A stretch of 64,000 nucleotides of DNA from Okapia johnstoni. Lineage: Eukaryota > Chordata > Mammalia > Artiodactyla > Giraffidae. The stretch spans positions 95,671,461 to 95,735,460 of the forward strand of contig CM044307.1 of NCBI GenBank assembly GCA_024291935.2, read 5' to 3'. Within the stretch, counting starts at the first letter, position 1. Every line of letters begins with the position of its first letter. Made by a program: the position numbers and the translations under genes. Positions 43,850 through 55,040 of the stretch are shown in pieces. A model generated the notes under the pieces. The model searched no databases. It was not told the origin of the DNA and saw only the letters and a program-made list of their open reading frames with translations.

Positions 43850-44635
43850 CCTCAGACAAGCAGATGGTACCACCCTTATGGCAGAAACAAAGAGGAACTA
43901 AAGAGCCTCTTGATGAAGGTGAAAGAGGAGAGTGAAAAAGCTGGTTTGAAACTCAAAACTAGGGAAAAACTAAGATCATGGCATCTGGTCTCATCACTTT
44001 ATGGCAAATAGATGGGGAAACAATGGATACAGTGACAGAGTTTATTTTCTTGGGCTCAAAAATCACTGCAGATGGTGAATGCATCCATGAAATTAAAAGA
44101 TGCTTGCTCCTTGGAAGGAAAGTTATGACCAACCTAGACAGAATGTTAAAAACTAGAGACATTACTTTGCCAACAAATGTCAATCTAGTCAAAGCTATGG
44201 TTTTACCAGTAGTCATGTATGGATGTGAGACTCAGACCATAAAGAAAGCTGAGCGCTGAAGATTTGCTGCTTTTGAACTGTGGTGTTGGAGAAGACTCTT
44301 GCGAGTCCCTTGGACTGCAAGGAGATCCAACCAGTCCATCCTAAAGGAAATCAGTCCTGAATATTCACTGGAAGGACTGATGTTGAAGCTGAAGCTCCAA
44401 TACTTTGGCCACCTGATGTGACAAACTGACTCACTGGACAAGACCCTGATGCTGGGAAAGATTGAGGGCAGGAGGAGAAGGGGATGACGGATGATGAGAT
44501 GGTTGGGTGGCATCACCGTCTCGATGGACATGAGTTTGAGTAAGCTCCAGGAGTTGGTGATGGACAGGGAAGCCTGGTGTGCTGCAATCCATGGGGTTGC
44601 AAAGGGTCAGACACGACTGAGCAACTAAACTGAAC
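43850..44635 (+). mobile_element. BovB LINE copy 3, sense
   Basis: Begins within motif C of the reverse transcriptase (CCTCAGACAAGCAGATGG, where YADD has been lost) and runs to ACTAAACTGAACTGAA. A 93-codon frame (43978-44259) keeps FIFLGSKITADG and PVVMYGC, and ends where the CGA of KKAERR has become TGA, a typical CpG-decay stop. The host on the right has ATATTCTACTGTA, and ATATTCTATTATA lies 5' of it (43820), a possible diverged TSD with extra AT bases. Confidence 0.92.
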
Positions 44636-44760
44636 TGAAATATTCTACTGTATAGGTATGTATCTTTTTCTTAGCCATTTCCCCAGTTTATAAACATTTA
44701 GATTGCTTACAACTTTTATTATTCAAGTTTGTGTGAATAAATACTTTCATTTATTTTGAG

Positions 44761-45523
44761 TAAAGTTCTAGAAATTAAATCACTGAGATGTAAGTTAAGT
44801 TTACATTTAGCACTAAAAAAGTATTTTGCAAAGTAGCATTCTTTATTTTTGAAGAATAATTTTGTTGTATGTAATATTTTTGGTTCACCCTTTTCTTCGG
44901 AAAGAATAAATAAGCAATGATGCAAAAGTCCTCAAATACAAGAGTAGCACTACTGTAGTTAAACTGTGGGGTATAAACAGAAATGTAGAGTGAGAATATA
45001 TGAAAAAGACCTTAAAATTTCTTTGTGGGAGAATCCTGCCCTAACAAAAAGCAAGTGTCAAATATGTGTGTGTACAGTAGAAGAAGTTATGATTATTGGT
45101 TAAATAAACAACACAAGTGTTAATTTTTGTTATAGTTTGAAGTAACAAGAGAGACTTTTAAAATGTGTAATAAGAAATATTCCCAGTTATGATATAACTG
45201 TCTTGGGGAATACAGAACTTGGCAAAATAGAGCCCTGCTATTTGAGATTGGAGTGGGAAATGTTAAGTTTAAGTAATGGACTTGTTTCAAGGCTGCAGTT
45301 TCAAGGCGGTGGTGAGATGCATAAAACACATGGTTTAACTCTTTGACCTTTCCATAAAGTCCCACATTGAAGATACAGTTCAACCAGGTCTTCACCGTTA
45401 AACTCCTAAATAAAAAATCCTAGTATGAAATATAGGACTAAGATAATGGTATGCATGCCCTCTCTTTAAACTATTATAACCTTCTTGAGTGTAATAGACT
45501 TTATATAATTAAACATACACTGT
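44761..45523. other. Spacer
   Basis: AT-rich, no gene or named repeat seen. The 91-codon minus-strand frame at 45120-45395 has no recognised domain. Confidence 0.3.
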
Positions 45524-45619
45524 ATAATATACTTTAATTATTCCTCCCAGGGAACCATTTCTTCTGTTACTAGTAAAAATTACTTGGACCATCCATGATA
45601 TATATTAAATAAACAGAAT

Positions 45620-45807
45620 ACCCAGGGATAGAACCCAGGTCTCATGCATTGCAGGTGGATTCTTTACTGTCCAAGCCACTAGGGAAGCCCAAGAATACTG
45701 GAGTGGGTAGCCCCTCCCTTCTCCAGGGGATCTTCCTGACCCAAGAATTGAACTGGTCTCCTGCATTGCAGGTGGGTTCTTTACCACCTGAGCTACTAGG
45801 GAAGCCC
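45620..45807 (-). mobile_element. Two Bov-tA heads in tandem, antisense
   Basis: Two reversed tRNA-like heads: TTTACTGTCCAAGCCACTAG (45663-45682) and TTTACCACCTGAGCTACTAG (45780-45799), each followed by GGAAGCC. They are joined by GAATACTGGAGTGGGTAGCC. The same double-head arrangement is seen at 52612 and 63682, so it is a recurring Bov-tA form. Confidence 0.9.
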
Positions 45808-45854
45808 ATATAATATACTTTAATTTTTCCTTCCAGGGAACCATTTCCTCTGCT

Positions 45855-45983
45855 GCTAAGTCACCTCAGTCGTGTCCGACTCTGTGCGACCCCATAGATG
45901 GCAGCCCACCAGGCTCTGCCATCCCTGGGATTCTCCAGGCAAGAACACTGGAGTGGGTTGCTATTTCCTTCTCCAATGCATCT
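45855..45983 (-). mobile_element. Bov-A monomer, antisense, 11-bp TSD
   Basis: Starts GCTAAGTCACCTCAGTCGTG and ends TTCCTTCTCCAATGCATC. Target copies TTTCCTCTGCT at 45844-45854 and 45984-45994 lie inside the duplicated host segment, so it inserted into copy two only. Confidence 0.94.
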
Positions 45984-46030
45984 TTTCCTCTGCTACTAGT
46001 GGCAAATTACTTGGACCATCCATGATGCAT

Positions 46031-46358
46031 ATTATATAGATGGTATATAATATATATTATTATATATTATATCGTATATTATATATACTATATATTACAT
46101 TATATATAAAATATAATATATTATATTATATATTACATTATATATAATATATATTATATATGTGTACATTATATATATTTTATATATTATATATTATATA
46201 TATGTATATTATATATAATATATATGTATACATATATACATATTACATATACATATTATATATATTATATATATGTATATTGTATATATATATACACATA
46301 TATATAGTATATATATTATATATATGTATATTATATATATTATATATTATATTATAGT
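46031..46358. repeat. AT-only, palindromic low-complexity block
   Basis: About 330 bp composed almost only of ATATAT, TATTATAT and TATATGTATA units with dense inverted complementarity. Such DNA can extrude cruciforms, is fragile and is error-prone in assemblies. Confidence 0.93.
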
Positions 46359-46415
46359 GGCAAATTACTTGGACCATCCATGATGCATATTAAATAAACA
46401 GAACAGAGAGCTGAG

Positions 46416-46850
46416 AAATCAAAAATATTTCAAGGGCATTTTGTATATAATGGAGTTATATTTAAAATATTTAAGTGTATTATTTATTATTTATTGCTAA
46501 TACAATGAGCTGGCTACTTTGAAAATGAAATCTAGATTCACAGTTTACTGTTCAGTTCAAAATAAATTTCACATTCATAAAAATGACAATAATAATGAGA
46601 GAACACCACAATAAAGTGTTGAACATGTTTGTATTGATGGAATAGTAAAAACTCCAAAATAAAACCTGAAACAATATAGTTGAAAGCCAATATATTTCAC
46701 AGTCTAAATGGAAAGATTTTGTCACAATAACTAAAACATATATAAGTAAAATACTAATCTTTAGCCTCTCTACTAACAAATTTTATCTGCTTTTATTTGA
46801 ATAACAGCAACAGCGAATCTTTTCATGTTTTTAGCTAATTGACAATTTGC
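46416..46850. other. Spacer
   Basis: AT-rich, no gene or named repeat. Confidence 0.3.
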
Positions 46851-46851
46851 T

Positions 46852-47120
46852 ATTGTTCAATCACTAAGTCATGTCCAAAACTCTTTGCAACCCCATGAAC
46901 TGCAGCACATCAGGCTTCCCTTCCTTCACTATCTCCCGGAGTTTGCTCAAACTCATGTCCATTGAGTCGGTGATGCCATCTAATCATCTCATCCTATGTT
47001 GTCCCCTTCTCCTCTTGACCTCAATCTTTCCCAACATCAAGGTTTTTTCCAATGAGTTGGTTGCTTGCATCAGGTGGCCAAAGTATTAGAGTTTCAGCTT
47101 CAGCATTAGTGCTTCCAATG
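46852..47120 (-). mobile_element. BovB-type 3' end, older subtype, antisense
   Basis: ATTGTTCAATCACTAAGTCA, CTATCTCCCGGAGTTTGCTC and CAGGTGGCCAAAGTATTAGA. It breaks off at CTTCCAATG, directly against the inverted repeat at 47121. Confidence 0.88.
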
Positions 47121-47282
47121 ATTTATTTGTGAAAACCGTGTATGAGAATTTTAATGCTTTCTTTGATATTTGTATGTATTTTTTACCTATATTTGTATTT
47201 TGTTATTACTTGTACTTTCTTTGATATTTGTATGTATTCTAGAAAGCATTAAAATTCTCATACACAGTTTTCACAAATAAAT
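47121..47282. repeat. Inverted repeat, 42-bp arms, with internal direct repeat
   Basis: The left arm 47121-47162 pairs with 47241-47282 at 41 of 42 positions (one C/T difference), with a 78-bp spacer. A 24-bp direct repeat (core TTTGATATTTGTATGTATT) lies at 47157-47180 and 47215-47238. The structure starts exactly where the BovB fragment ends. No terminal-repeat transposon features are seen. Confidence 0.93.
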
Positions 47283-47344
47283 TATGAACTTAATTTAAAA
47301 CATGGCAGAAATGGGCAAAGGATAAGATAGAAAACTTCTAAATT

Positions 47345-47800
47345 AAATCAGTTAGCTAACAAACACGGAAAGATATTCACTGTTGCTGATACTCCAATAG
47401 GAGCAAATAAAACTTGTTAGCAGCAATTAGTATAGTCTTACTGGTAGCCATTTTTTCAGCTTATATAAAAATATAAACTGCATATAATTTTTGATCCTGT
47501 GAACTCACCCTAGGTGTATACACAGAGGAGAATAGATTAGTACAAAAAGATATGCAACAAACCAGATTTTCTCTTAAAAAGTTGGAAAGAACCTAATGTG
47601 CATGAACATATAACTGATTGTATAAATTATAATATAAAGATACTTTAGATACTATGTAACCATTTTAAATGGTGTATATACAGCGATTCAAAAATCTCAT
47701 TAGAAAACAAATTCAAGAAACCTTTTTTTAAGGAATTAGTGAAAAATTCACTTTCAGTTTGTTATCTGACAGAATGCAATAAAGAAATGGCTAAGAAAAA
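47345..47800 (+). mobile_element. Possible L1M 3' fragment, sense
   Basis: AAAAAGTTGGAAAGAACCTA, ATGTGCATGAACATATAACT and ACTATGTAACCATTTTAAAT resemble an old L1 3' region. Diverged. Confidence 0.5.
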
Positions 47801-48435
47801 AGTTTCCTCTGGAAAAGTTTTCTTTTTAACATACAACAACAAAGATGATAACTTGAAAAGAAAATCCAGCATCAAAGGTATTTAAACCACACACTCAGTG
47901 CGCGTGCACACACACACTCTTTTTCATCTACTACATAGTTACATATGCATGAATTTATGCAATGATCCTGACTTGCTAGTTATTTACTAGTTGAAGTCTT
48001 CTATATGTAGCTTATAGGTCAGCTAGGTTTTCCCTGCTCTGACAGTTCTTTAAAAAAAAAAAATCTTGACTTGCAGGAAACACCCCATGCCTTAGAGGCA
48101 GTCAGATTTCTCCTTATAATGCAGTCTTGCAGGTTGATTTCTTCTCATGCCCTGTTTGTAGCACTTGCATTTCACATACTCCTCCTACTTTTCTCTAATG
48201 TCAGACAGGATGTAAAATACAACTTCTCTGCAGTTTAAAAAAATATTAAATTGCAATAAGCATTTTGTGAATTTAGTAACTTTACTCAAGTCTTGAAGAT
48301 TTACACGGAGGCCACCTTTTTCAGGGTTTGTACTCTTATCTCTAAACCATACCTCTTTAGAGAGTCAAAAACTTCCTCTCATACAGAGTAATGATTTTTC
48401 CCCTTGTCATCCACAAATAGACATACCTAATGCTA

Positions 48436-48437
<2 letters not shown>
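47801..48437. other. Spacer
   Basis: No gene. An impure CA stretch (GCGCGTGCACACACACACTC-like) at about 47899 and an A11 run at about 48052. Confidence 0.3.

Positions 48438-48487
<50 letters not shown>
48438..48487. repeat. (TA)n microsatellite, about 25 units
   Basis: A pure AT alternation of 50 bp between single-copy-looking flanks. Confidence 0.96.
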
Positions 48488-48489
<2 letters not shown>

Positions 48490-48559
48490 CCCCAAGAAAG
48501 GGGTTTCTCCATAAAAGCAATTTTCTACCAGATGGAGCATTTATCAGATATTTTCAACT

Positions 48560-49090
48560 TTTTATTTCTGGAAATAGGTGGCCCTGCCTCCATGAATCTT
48601 AATCCCATGGTTTGCTCATCCTGGTGATGACAAGTAGTGTGAACTTTCAGCTCTGACATTAGACACTTCCTTTCTCTCTTGCCTTCCTTAACTAGGTGGA
48701 AATGTAAATACTAACTTTCCCAAATCCTCATGCAGTTAGGGCTCACTATATGACCCAGTGCTCACCATGAGATTAAAAAAATTAATATGTTGGTGGAGCT
48801 TCTTCCCAGAAAGCTTGTTAAGGAGATGAAATGGCACATTATCCATCAGCTCTTTCACTCTTTACATTTCTTCCTGCTTGAAAAGCAAATGCGATATCTG
48901 GAAGGACAGCATCAACACTGACTCTGCAAAGATGAAAGTTCACACACAAAAAAATGGGAGGCCAGGATGGCAGGAGGGTACTAAATCCCAGATGTTGTTA
49001 CTAAACTGCCATACAGTCCCAGAACTAGCTCACTCTGACTTCTTGATGAAAGAAACTAATAAATGCTTCCATCTCAGATCCATGAAGTAG
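48560..49090 (+). mobile_element. Possible ancient LTR-like repeat
   Basis: The order TTTCTTCCTGCTTGAAAAGC, GGAAGGACAGCATCAACACT, a GGATGGCAGGAGGG block, ACTTCTTGATGAAAG and AACTAATAAATGCTT resembles the U3-R end of an old mammalian LTR-like repeat. The family cannot be named and the limits are uncertain. Confidence 0.3.
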
Positions 49091-49926
49091 GTTTCCATAA
49101 AATACGTGATGATCATGACATCAGGTTTCATATTTATAAGGCAGTTCCTAGTTTCTTTTACTTCATAGTTAAACTGGATATTCCATTTGTATGTCATATT
49201 TCATTTAATTAATCTTCTCCTCATATCCCTAATACCAGAAATCTTATTACACAAATTTGCTTGGTTATCTGATTATTAGCATATGAAAGGATTCATAAAA
49301 GCATTCATAATGTAAGATCCTATGTGATCATTACATAATGATTAACTTCATGTCATTTCAAATGCAACAAAGTTTACTGACCTACAGAACCTCATAAAAC
49401 CGTCCTCATTGGCTAACATATTGTCAGTTATTCATTGAAGTAGGCTTGTAATAAAGACAAAAATAAATCAAAGCCTAGTTTGTTATAAGATTCCAATACC
49501 ATTTGTACGTCTATCTTCTCCAAAGCATAGTAATTTGAATTATAACAAGGAGAGAGCCAATATCGTACTGGGAAATCAGGCCTCCTTTTCATCTCTAATT
49601 AAAAAAAAAATCATCATCAAAACACTTAAATGTCACACCATACTCACATCACAACCTATGATGAATTGAGTCAGATGCACAATGTGTCAACATTAGGAAT
49701 CTTATTTCCTTTTGGTGTATCATACTGGCTCAGTTCTTAATATTGATATTAGAAAATCATATTACAAAAAGAAGCCAACACAAAACTCATTTTTCTGAAA
49801 TATATTTACCAGGAAAAAAAAAAGCCATGTCAAAACCTAACATATCTTTGGGAATAATCACACAATACACACTGAAATTGAGGAGGGGAAATGCATCACC
49901 ATGTCACCAAGATGCTCTGTTTCACG
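49091..49926. other. Spacer
   Basis: AT-rich, no gene or named repeat recognised. Confidence 0.3.
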
Positions 49927-49934
49927 GTGTGATT

Positions 49935-50144
49935 GAGTGAGTGAGTGAGTGAAGTCGCTCAGTCGTGTCCAACTCTTTGTGACCCCATGGACTGTAGCCT
50001 ACCATGCTCCTCTGTCCACGGAATTCTCCAGGCAAGACTACTGGAGTGGGTTACCATTTCCTTCTCCAGAGGATCTTCCAGACCCAGGGATCGAACCTGG
50101 GTCCTCCCACATTGTAGGCAGATGCTTCACTGTCTGAGCCACCA
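49935..50144 (-). mobile_element. Bov-tA SINE, antisense, 8-bp TSD, (GAGT)n tail
   Basis: Bov-A body (GTCGCTCAGTCGTGTCCAAC) and reversed tRNA-like head (TTCACTGTCTGAGCCACCAG). A GAGTGAGTGAGTGAGTGA tail lies at the left. Flanked by GTGTGATT at 49927-49934 and 50145-50152. It keeps several CpGs. Confidence 0.95.
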
Positions 50145-50230
50145 GTGTGATTAGCACAATCCTTACTGCAGGATGAAGCTTTAATCTTCTAAAGAGTTGA
50201 TAGTTTAAGAACTTTTGCGTACTTTTTTCT

Positions 50231-50935
50231 GAGGTACTTTAAAAAAAATCTTTTGCGTTGGGGTACAGCTGATTAACAATGTTGTGATAGTCTCAGGTGA
50301 ACAGCAAAGGGACTCAGTCACACATATACACCTATCCATTCTCCCCCAAGTCCTCTCATTTAGGCTGCCACATAACACTGAGCAGAGTTCCATGTGCTAT
50401 ACAGAAGGTCCTTGTTGGCTACCTATTTTAAATGCAGCAGTGTGTACATACATGTCCATCTCAACTCCCTAACTATCTCTTCCTCCACTCCTCTCCCTCA
50501 AAATCAATAAGTTCATTCTCTAAGTCTGTGAGTCTCTGTTTTGTAAGGTCATTTGTGACAGTTCTTTTTAGATTCCACAGATAAGGGATGTCATACAATG
50601 TTTCTCCTCTGTCTGACTTACTTCACTCAATATGACACTCTCTAGGTCCACCCATGTTGCTGCCAATGGCATTGTTTCATTCTTTTTAATGACTGAATAA
50701 TGTTCCATTGTATAAATGTACCACATCTTCTTCGTCCATTCCTTTACTGATGGACATTTAGGTTTCTTCCATGTCCTGGCTATTGTAAACAGTGCTGCAA
50801 TGAACACTGAGGTGCATATGTATCCCTGTGGATCATGTTTTTCTCCAGATATATATGTCCAGGAGTGGGATTGCAGGGTCATACTGTAGCTCTCCTTCTA
50901 GTTTCTTAAGGAACCTCCATACTGTTCTTTCTAAA
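50231..50935 (-). mobile_element. L1 3' end, antisense
   Basis: T-run and TTGCGTTGGGGTACAGCTG (3' UTR in reverse), CTATACAGAAGGTCC and TCTGACTTACTTCACTCAAT, to the ORF2 end. Flanks GTACTTTTTT (50219) and GTACATTTTTT (50936) may be the target duplication. Confidence 0.85.
50566..50882 (-). pseudogene. L1 ORF2 C-terminal fragment, open
   Basis: A continuous minus-strand frame of about 104 codons with [38 protein letters not shown] and [12 protein letters not shown], the conserved carboxy end of mammalian L1 ORF2 up to its stop. The reverse transcriptase and endonuclease are absent through 5' truncation. Confidence 0.92.
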
Positions 50936-51016
50936 GTACATTTTTTGTTACTCTGTTAACTGAATCCTTAGGATTTTTTCTTCTTATACTAAAATTACCC
51001 AAGTATATATGTAGTG

Positions 51017-51294
51017 CATGGAGAAGGAAATAGCACCCCACTCCAGTACTCTTGCCTGGAAAATCCCATGGACAGAGGAGCCTGGTAGGCTGCAGTCCAT
51101 GGGGTCCCTAAGAGTCAGACACGACTGAGCGACTCCACTTTCACTTTTCACTTAAATGCATTGGAGAAGGAAATGGCAACTCACTCCAGTGTTCTTGCCT
51201 GGAGAATCCCAGGGACAGGGGAGCCTGGTGGGCTGCCATCTATGGGGTCGCACAGAGTCAGACACGACTGAAGCGACTTAGCAGCAGCAGCAAC
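51017..51294 (+). mobile_element. Bov-A2 SINE, full length, perfect 10-bp TSD
   Basis: Both monomers, the CCACTTTCACTTTTCACTT linker and a (CAG)n end. Flanked by ATATGTAGTG at 51007-51016 and 51295-51304, with extra bases CAT/CAAC at the joins. Confidence 0.96.
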
Positions 51295-51304
51295 ATATGT
51301 AGTG

Positions 51305-52611
51305 AGACATAGACGGAAGTTTGTGTGACAGACATTAAATTAGTTTTACTTCCTCAAGCTCATTTTTTCCTGTTTAGAAAAGATAATACACAGAAAAGAA
51401 TATTCCTGAAGATGTATTCCAAGACTCTAAGAAGAATTAATGTTAGTCTTAGATGGTGTGTTCTGTGCATAAAATACCCATGGTATATAGTACACCTAGA
51501 GAAGAGGTTAGTTTAGTGGATAATAGTTTGATTTATTCTCCTGTGTATCTTTATCTCAGTAATACTGTGAGCTATGTGTTCCTTTTTGAATTTAAACTAG
51601 ATTCTGAAGTGATGTTCCCTTATTCAAAAATATAACAAAAAGAGTATTAATTTATTGCTCATCAAGTCCAAAACAGTCTTGAAAACATGGTCACCTTCCT
51701 AGACTTTTGTTCACTATAGATGACCATTTTAATTCTGGGATCAGGTATTTGAAAAAATATAATAACTGTTTGGTATTCCAAAAGTTTGGCTTAGAATATC
51801 AAAAGCAAGTCTTCAACAAAATATAGCCGAAAGTTTATACTATATACCAGAGCTTCTCAAAAACTAGCAAGAGCAGAGTTATAGTCTAAGCATGGATCAT
51901 AAATATACCTGGAAATATTATTGGCTATAAAAGGTTTAGAGTGATAAATTAATAGTTAAACAACAAATTTAATTTTCAGTCATTCACAAATTGCCAACAT
52001 TGAAATAATAATAAAAATCTATTTATGTGACAATTCAATTTCTAACCATCAAAAAGTAACTGGTATCTTATGTGATCTCCAACTATAAATAACTATAAAA
52101 TCAGACAAAATATATGAAGATTTTTTACTGCACTGAGAAACAGACAAAGCAGTACTATGATTTTTAAGAGAAAGGACACTGCAGTACTCTGAGGACAGAT
52201 ACTTTCTTTACTTGTATTGGGGAAATTGGGCCCAAGTGATGCAATACATTGCCATACTGGGAAGCAGAGATCAGAATCTAGAGTGCTGAAGGGGATGGAA
52301 TTTTCAAGGCAGGTTCCTGGAAAGGAAGAAGTTGAATGAAGGGGCCAGAGAAGTTTCTGTGACAGTTCACCATGAGCTTTTGGCTGAGAGAGTATGCTCA
52401 CAGAAGGACCTTACTAGCTTTAGCAGAAAGAAGGTAGTGCTGGACTAGGATTGAATGGAGATAACACTGTTCACACAAGGATAGAAAGTATTGCAATTAC
52501 AGCCCATTTGGAGAGAAGACACATTACTGATGATTTCAGATATTCAACTGAGAGCCCAGAAAGGACATTCCTTTGAAATAAAGACTGTGCTATGTAAAAA
52601 TAAAAGCTGTC
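51305..52611. other. Spacer
   Basis: No gene. The part 52120-52560 is less AT-rich and purine-rich, but no repeat family or exon structure is recognised. Confidence 0.3.
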
Positions 52612-52935
52612 CTTAGTTGCTCAGCCGTGTCCAACTCTTTGCAATCTCATGGACTGTGTAGCCTGCCAGGCTCCTCTGTCCATGGGGATTCTCCAGGCAA
52701 GAATACTGGAGTGGGTGCGCGTGCCCTCCTCCAGGGGCTCTTCCCAACCTGAGGATCAAACCGAGGCCTCCCACATTGTAGGTGAATTCTTTACCATATG
52801 AGCTACCAGGGAAACCCAAGGATACTGGAGTGGGTAGCCTATCCCTTCTCCAGGGGAACTTCCTAACTCAGGAATTGAACCAGGGCCTCCTGCCTGCATT
52901 GCAGGTGGATTCTTTCTCAGCTGAGCTACCAAGGA
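52612..52935 (-). mobile_element. Bov-tA with double tRNA head, antisense
   Basis: A Bov-A body followed by two reversed heads: TTTACCATATGAGCTACCAG (52790-52809) and TTTCTCAGCTGAGCTACCAA (52913-52932), joined by GGATACTGGAGTGGGTAGCC. About 324 bp. Confidence 0.93.
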
Positions 52936-53768
52936 ATAAAGGTAACACCTTCTAATTAAGGATAAAATCAGGTAGACCTACCTTGACAAAAACTAAAGCC
53001 AAGACTAGCAGAATCAGTAAGAATCCACAAGTAATTTGGCTCATTAGTTATGACAAATTTAACATGCTAATGGAAGATGTTAAAAGGGGAAACTGGGTTT
53101 GGGGTATGTCGAAACTCCCCAAACTATTGCTGCAGCTTTTCTGTAAATGTAAAACTATTCAAAATTAAATGTTTTCAAAAATATATTAAGCAAAGAGGAA
53201 TATGCAGCAAGAGCAGCAAGTGGCCACAGTATAAACAAATCACACCATGGCTGTGAGAGTAGCCCCAAAACAAATGCCCTTTCCTTAAAGTTACCTCCCT
53301 ACCCCCATCCTGGAATTAGGTGGCCTTTGGAGATTTAAGAAAAAGGAATAGGAGGGAATCACATTAGTCCTAAGACTCACTATTTTAAACTGGAAGAAGG
53401 TAATATAACTTGATTGTCAAGATTATTCTCTACTGCTAAAGGAGTATCACTGCTTAATTCATCTATGGGTGATGAAATAATGCTCATTTTGGATTTCCTA
53501 GGTAGTCATAAATTTGAAAGTGTATAGTTTCTACCCGTACATCAAAAGGAAAATCGATGAAGTGTGCAAAAATGGAAAGTCGGAGGTACTATAGAGTCAG
53601 AAAACTGAGGGTGTACCCACTCTGGTGATTCAGTAAAGACCTCTCTTATTTGATGGACAGAAGAACTTAGGATTAGCAATAGATGCACTATAGTGAGAAA
53701 GCATAAATGAAATAAGTATATCAAAATGACTCAGAAAAGCAGGATTAAATGCATCTAGTAATATAATT
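52936..53768. other. Spacer
   Basis: No gene or named repeat recognised. Confidence 0.3.
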
Positions 53769-53929
53769 GGGTATTTCCCGGTGACTCAGTGGTAAAGAAT
53801 CCACCTGCAATGCAGGAGACACAGGAGACTCGGGTTTAATCGCTGAGTCAGGAAGATCCCCTGGAGGGGGAAATGGCAGCCCATTCCAGTATTCTTGCTT
53901 GGGAAATCTGATTGACAGAGGAGACTGTT
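53769..53929 (+). mobile_element. Bov-tA SINE, 3'-shortened, sense
   Basis: Head GTATTTCCCGGTGACTCAGT, GACACAGGAGACTCGGGTTT and Bov-A start, ending after GACAGAGGAGACTG. The usual 3' third is missing. Confidence 0.92.
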
Positions 53930-55026
53930 CATTTAATAAGCATTTGTATATCATAATTGTAAATAACACTAGTAAAAATTAAATTCTTCTTTAGAGTGCA
54001 TTTAGTTGCACCACCACATATGAGGATTATACTGAAGATAGTTGGTGAAAAATATAAAGCATACATAAGGGCTGAGAGTGTGCCCACATGAAATAACTGA
54101 AAATAAATACAAATCCTCTAACACAAGAGCAAACTGGTATTTGGGCAAATAGGGAATATACAACCACCCATTCTGAACTAGAAGTCTAACCTTGGGTTCT
54201 AGTTCTTACCTACCTTGAGAAATCTATTCTCTTCTTCAGGTAAGACAAACCAAGACAGAGCATCTCTATGGACAGTTTCACACTGAAGTCCCAAGGAGAG
54301 ATCTCATTTTCTTTTTTGATTACTAAAGGCTCAGAGCCTCCACTACCACATATGTAAGACTGCCTGGTACACCAATAAGTAGGCAAGTGAACAGTGAGCT
54401 TTTTCCAATAAGCAGCCATAGGTCTCCCTGTTCTTGCACATTTCTATAGGTCAAGAAAATTAGAGAAAAGAGGAAGAAAAATGTAACCCAAAATTACATG
54501 AGCAGCAAGCCATTACCTTTGTTTTTGCTTTCTTCTTAACTAGTCCAAGGTAAAATTGCCTACTATAAAGTACATTAAAGCGTACAGATTTTTTTCTATA
54601 TTCTTCCTTTAACACTTACCACATCACTATGAATAAGGCATAACTAAATCAGATTTAAATAAAGTTATTGCCACTCTTTGAAGATATTTAGAATTGTCCC
54701 TCTCCTACATAGTAATGTTACAGCTGTCATTTCCGTCCTGAAATTAAATGTATTTCCATTAGTCTGTGTTACAGCTCCAGTTATATTTAGAGATAATAAA
54801 ATTAAGCTTACAAGTTTAGCTCAATATTTCAAGCTGCCACCATAATAAGTCCCAACCTAAAATTTTACTAGAGCATCCCTCTGAAGTCACAAAGATAGTC
54901 AAAAAATGATTTCCTTGACAGTTCCTCCAAAAGGAATAGCACTTTTTTTGTTTGTCTTGTTTAAAGCAAATGAAAAAATCTTTAAATTCTGCAGTGACTC
55001 TTTTCAAGTGGTACTGTTCCTTGCTT
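53930..55026. other. Spacer
   Basis: No gene recognised. The minus-strand frame at 54210-54419 has no known domain. Confidence 0.3.
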
Positions 55027-55040
55027 GAACCTTGAGGCTG

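Larger units (their letters stand above)
41575..44760 (-). mobile_element. L1M, antisense, host split by an L1 and a BovB
   Basis: Colinear pieces of an old L1 3' region in reverse: 41575-41840 (GTGTAATTTACATACCATAA, TTTTCCAACCACCACAAAAA, CTGTCTCTATAAATC), 43588-about 43850 (TCGTACAATATGCAATCC, GGAGATTCTTCTATGTTGTA) and 44640-44760 (TAAACATTTAGATTGC). The first break holds the L1 at 41841-43587 and the second the BovB at about 43850-44635. The middle piece has expanded into AT-rich simple sequence (43690-43850). Confidence 0.75.
45524..46415. repeat. Locally triplicated segment with SINEs and AT expansion
   Basis: A segment of about 95 bp (TATAATATACTTTAAT...CCAGGGAACCATTTC...TTACTTGGACCATCCATGAT...TTAAATAAACAGAA) occurs at 45524-45619. 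It recurs from 45808 (split by a Bov-A) to about 46036, and its right half recurs at 46357-46405. The Bov-tA pair lies between copies one and two, and a 320-bp AT palindromic stretch between two and three. Confidence 0.85.

Noticed and set aside
46160..46357. Tyr/Ile-rich ORF
   Set aside because: It is a translation of the AT-only palindromic block.
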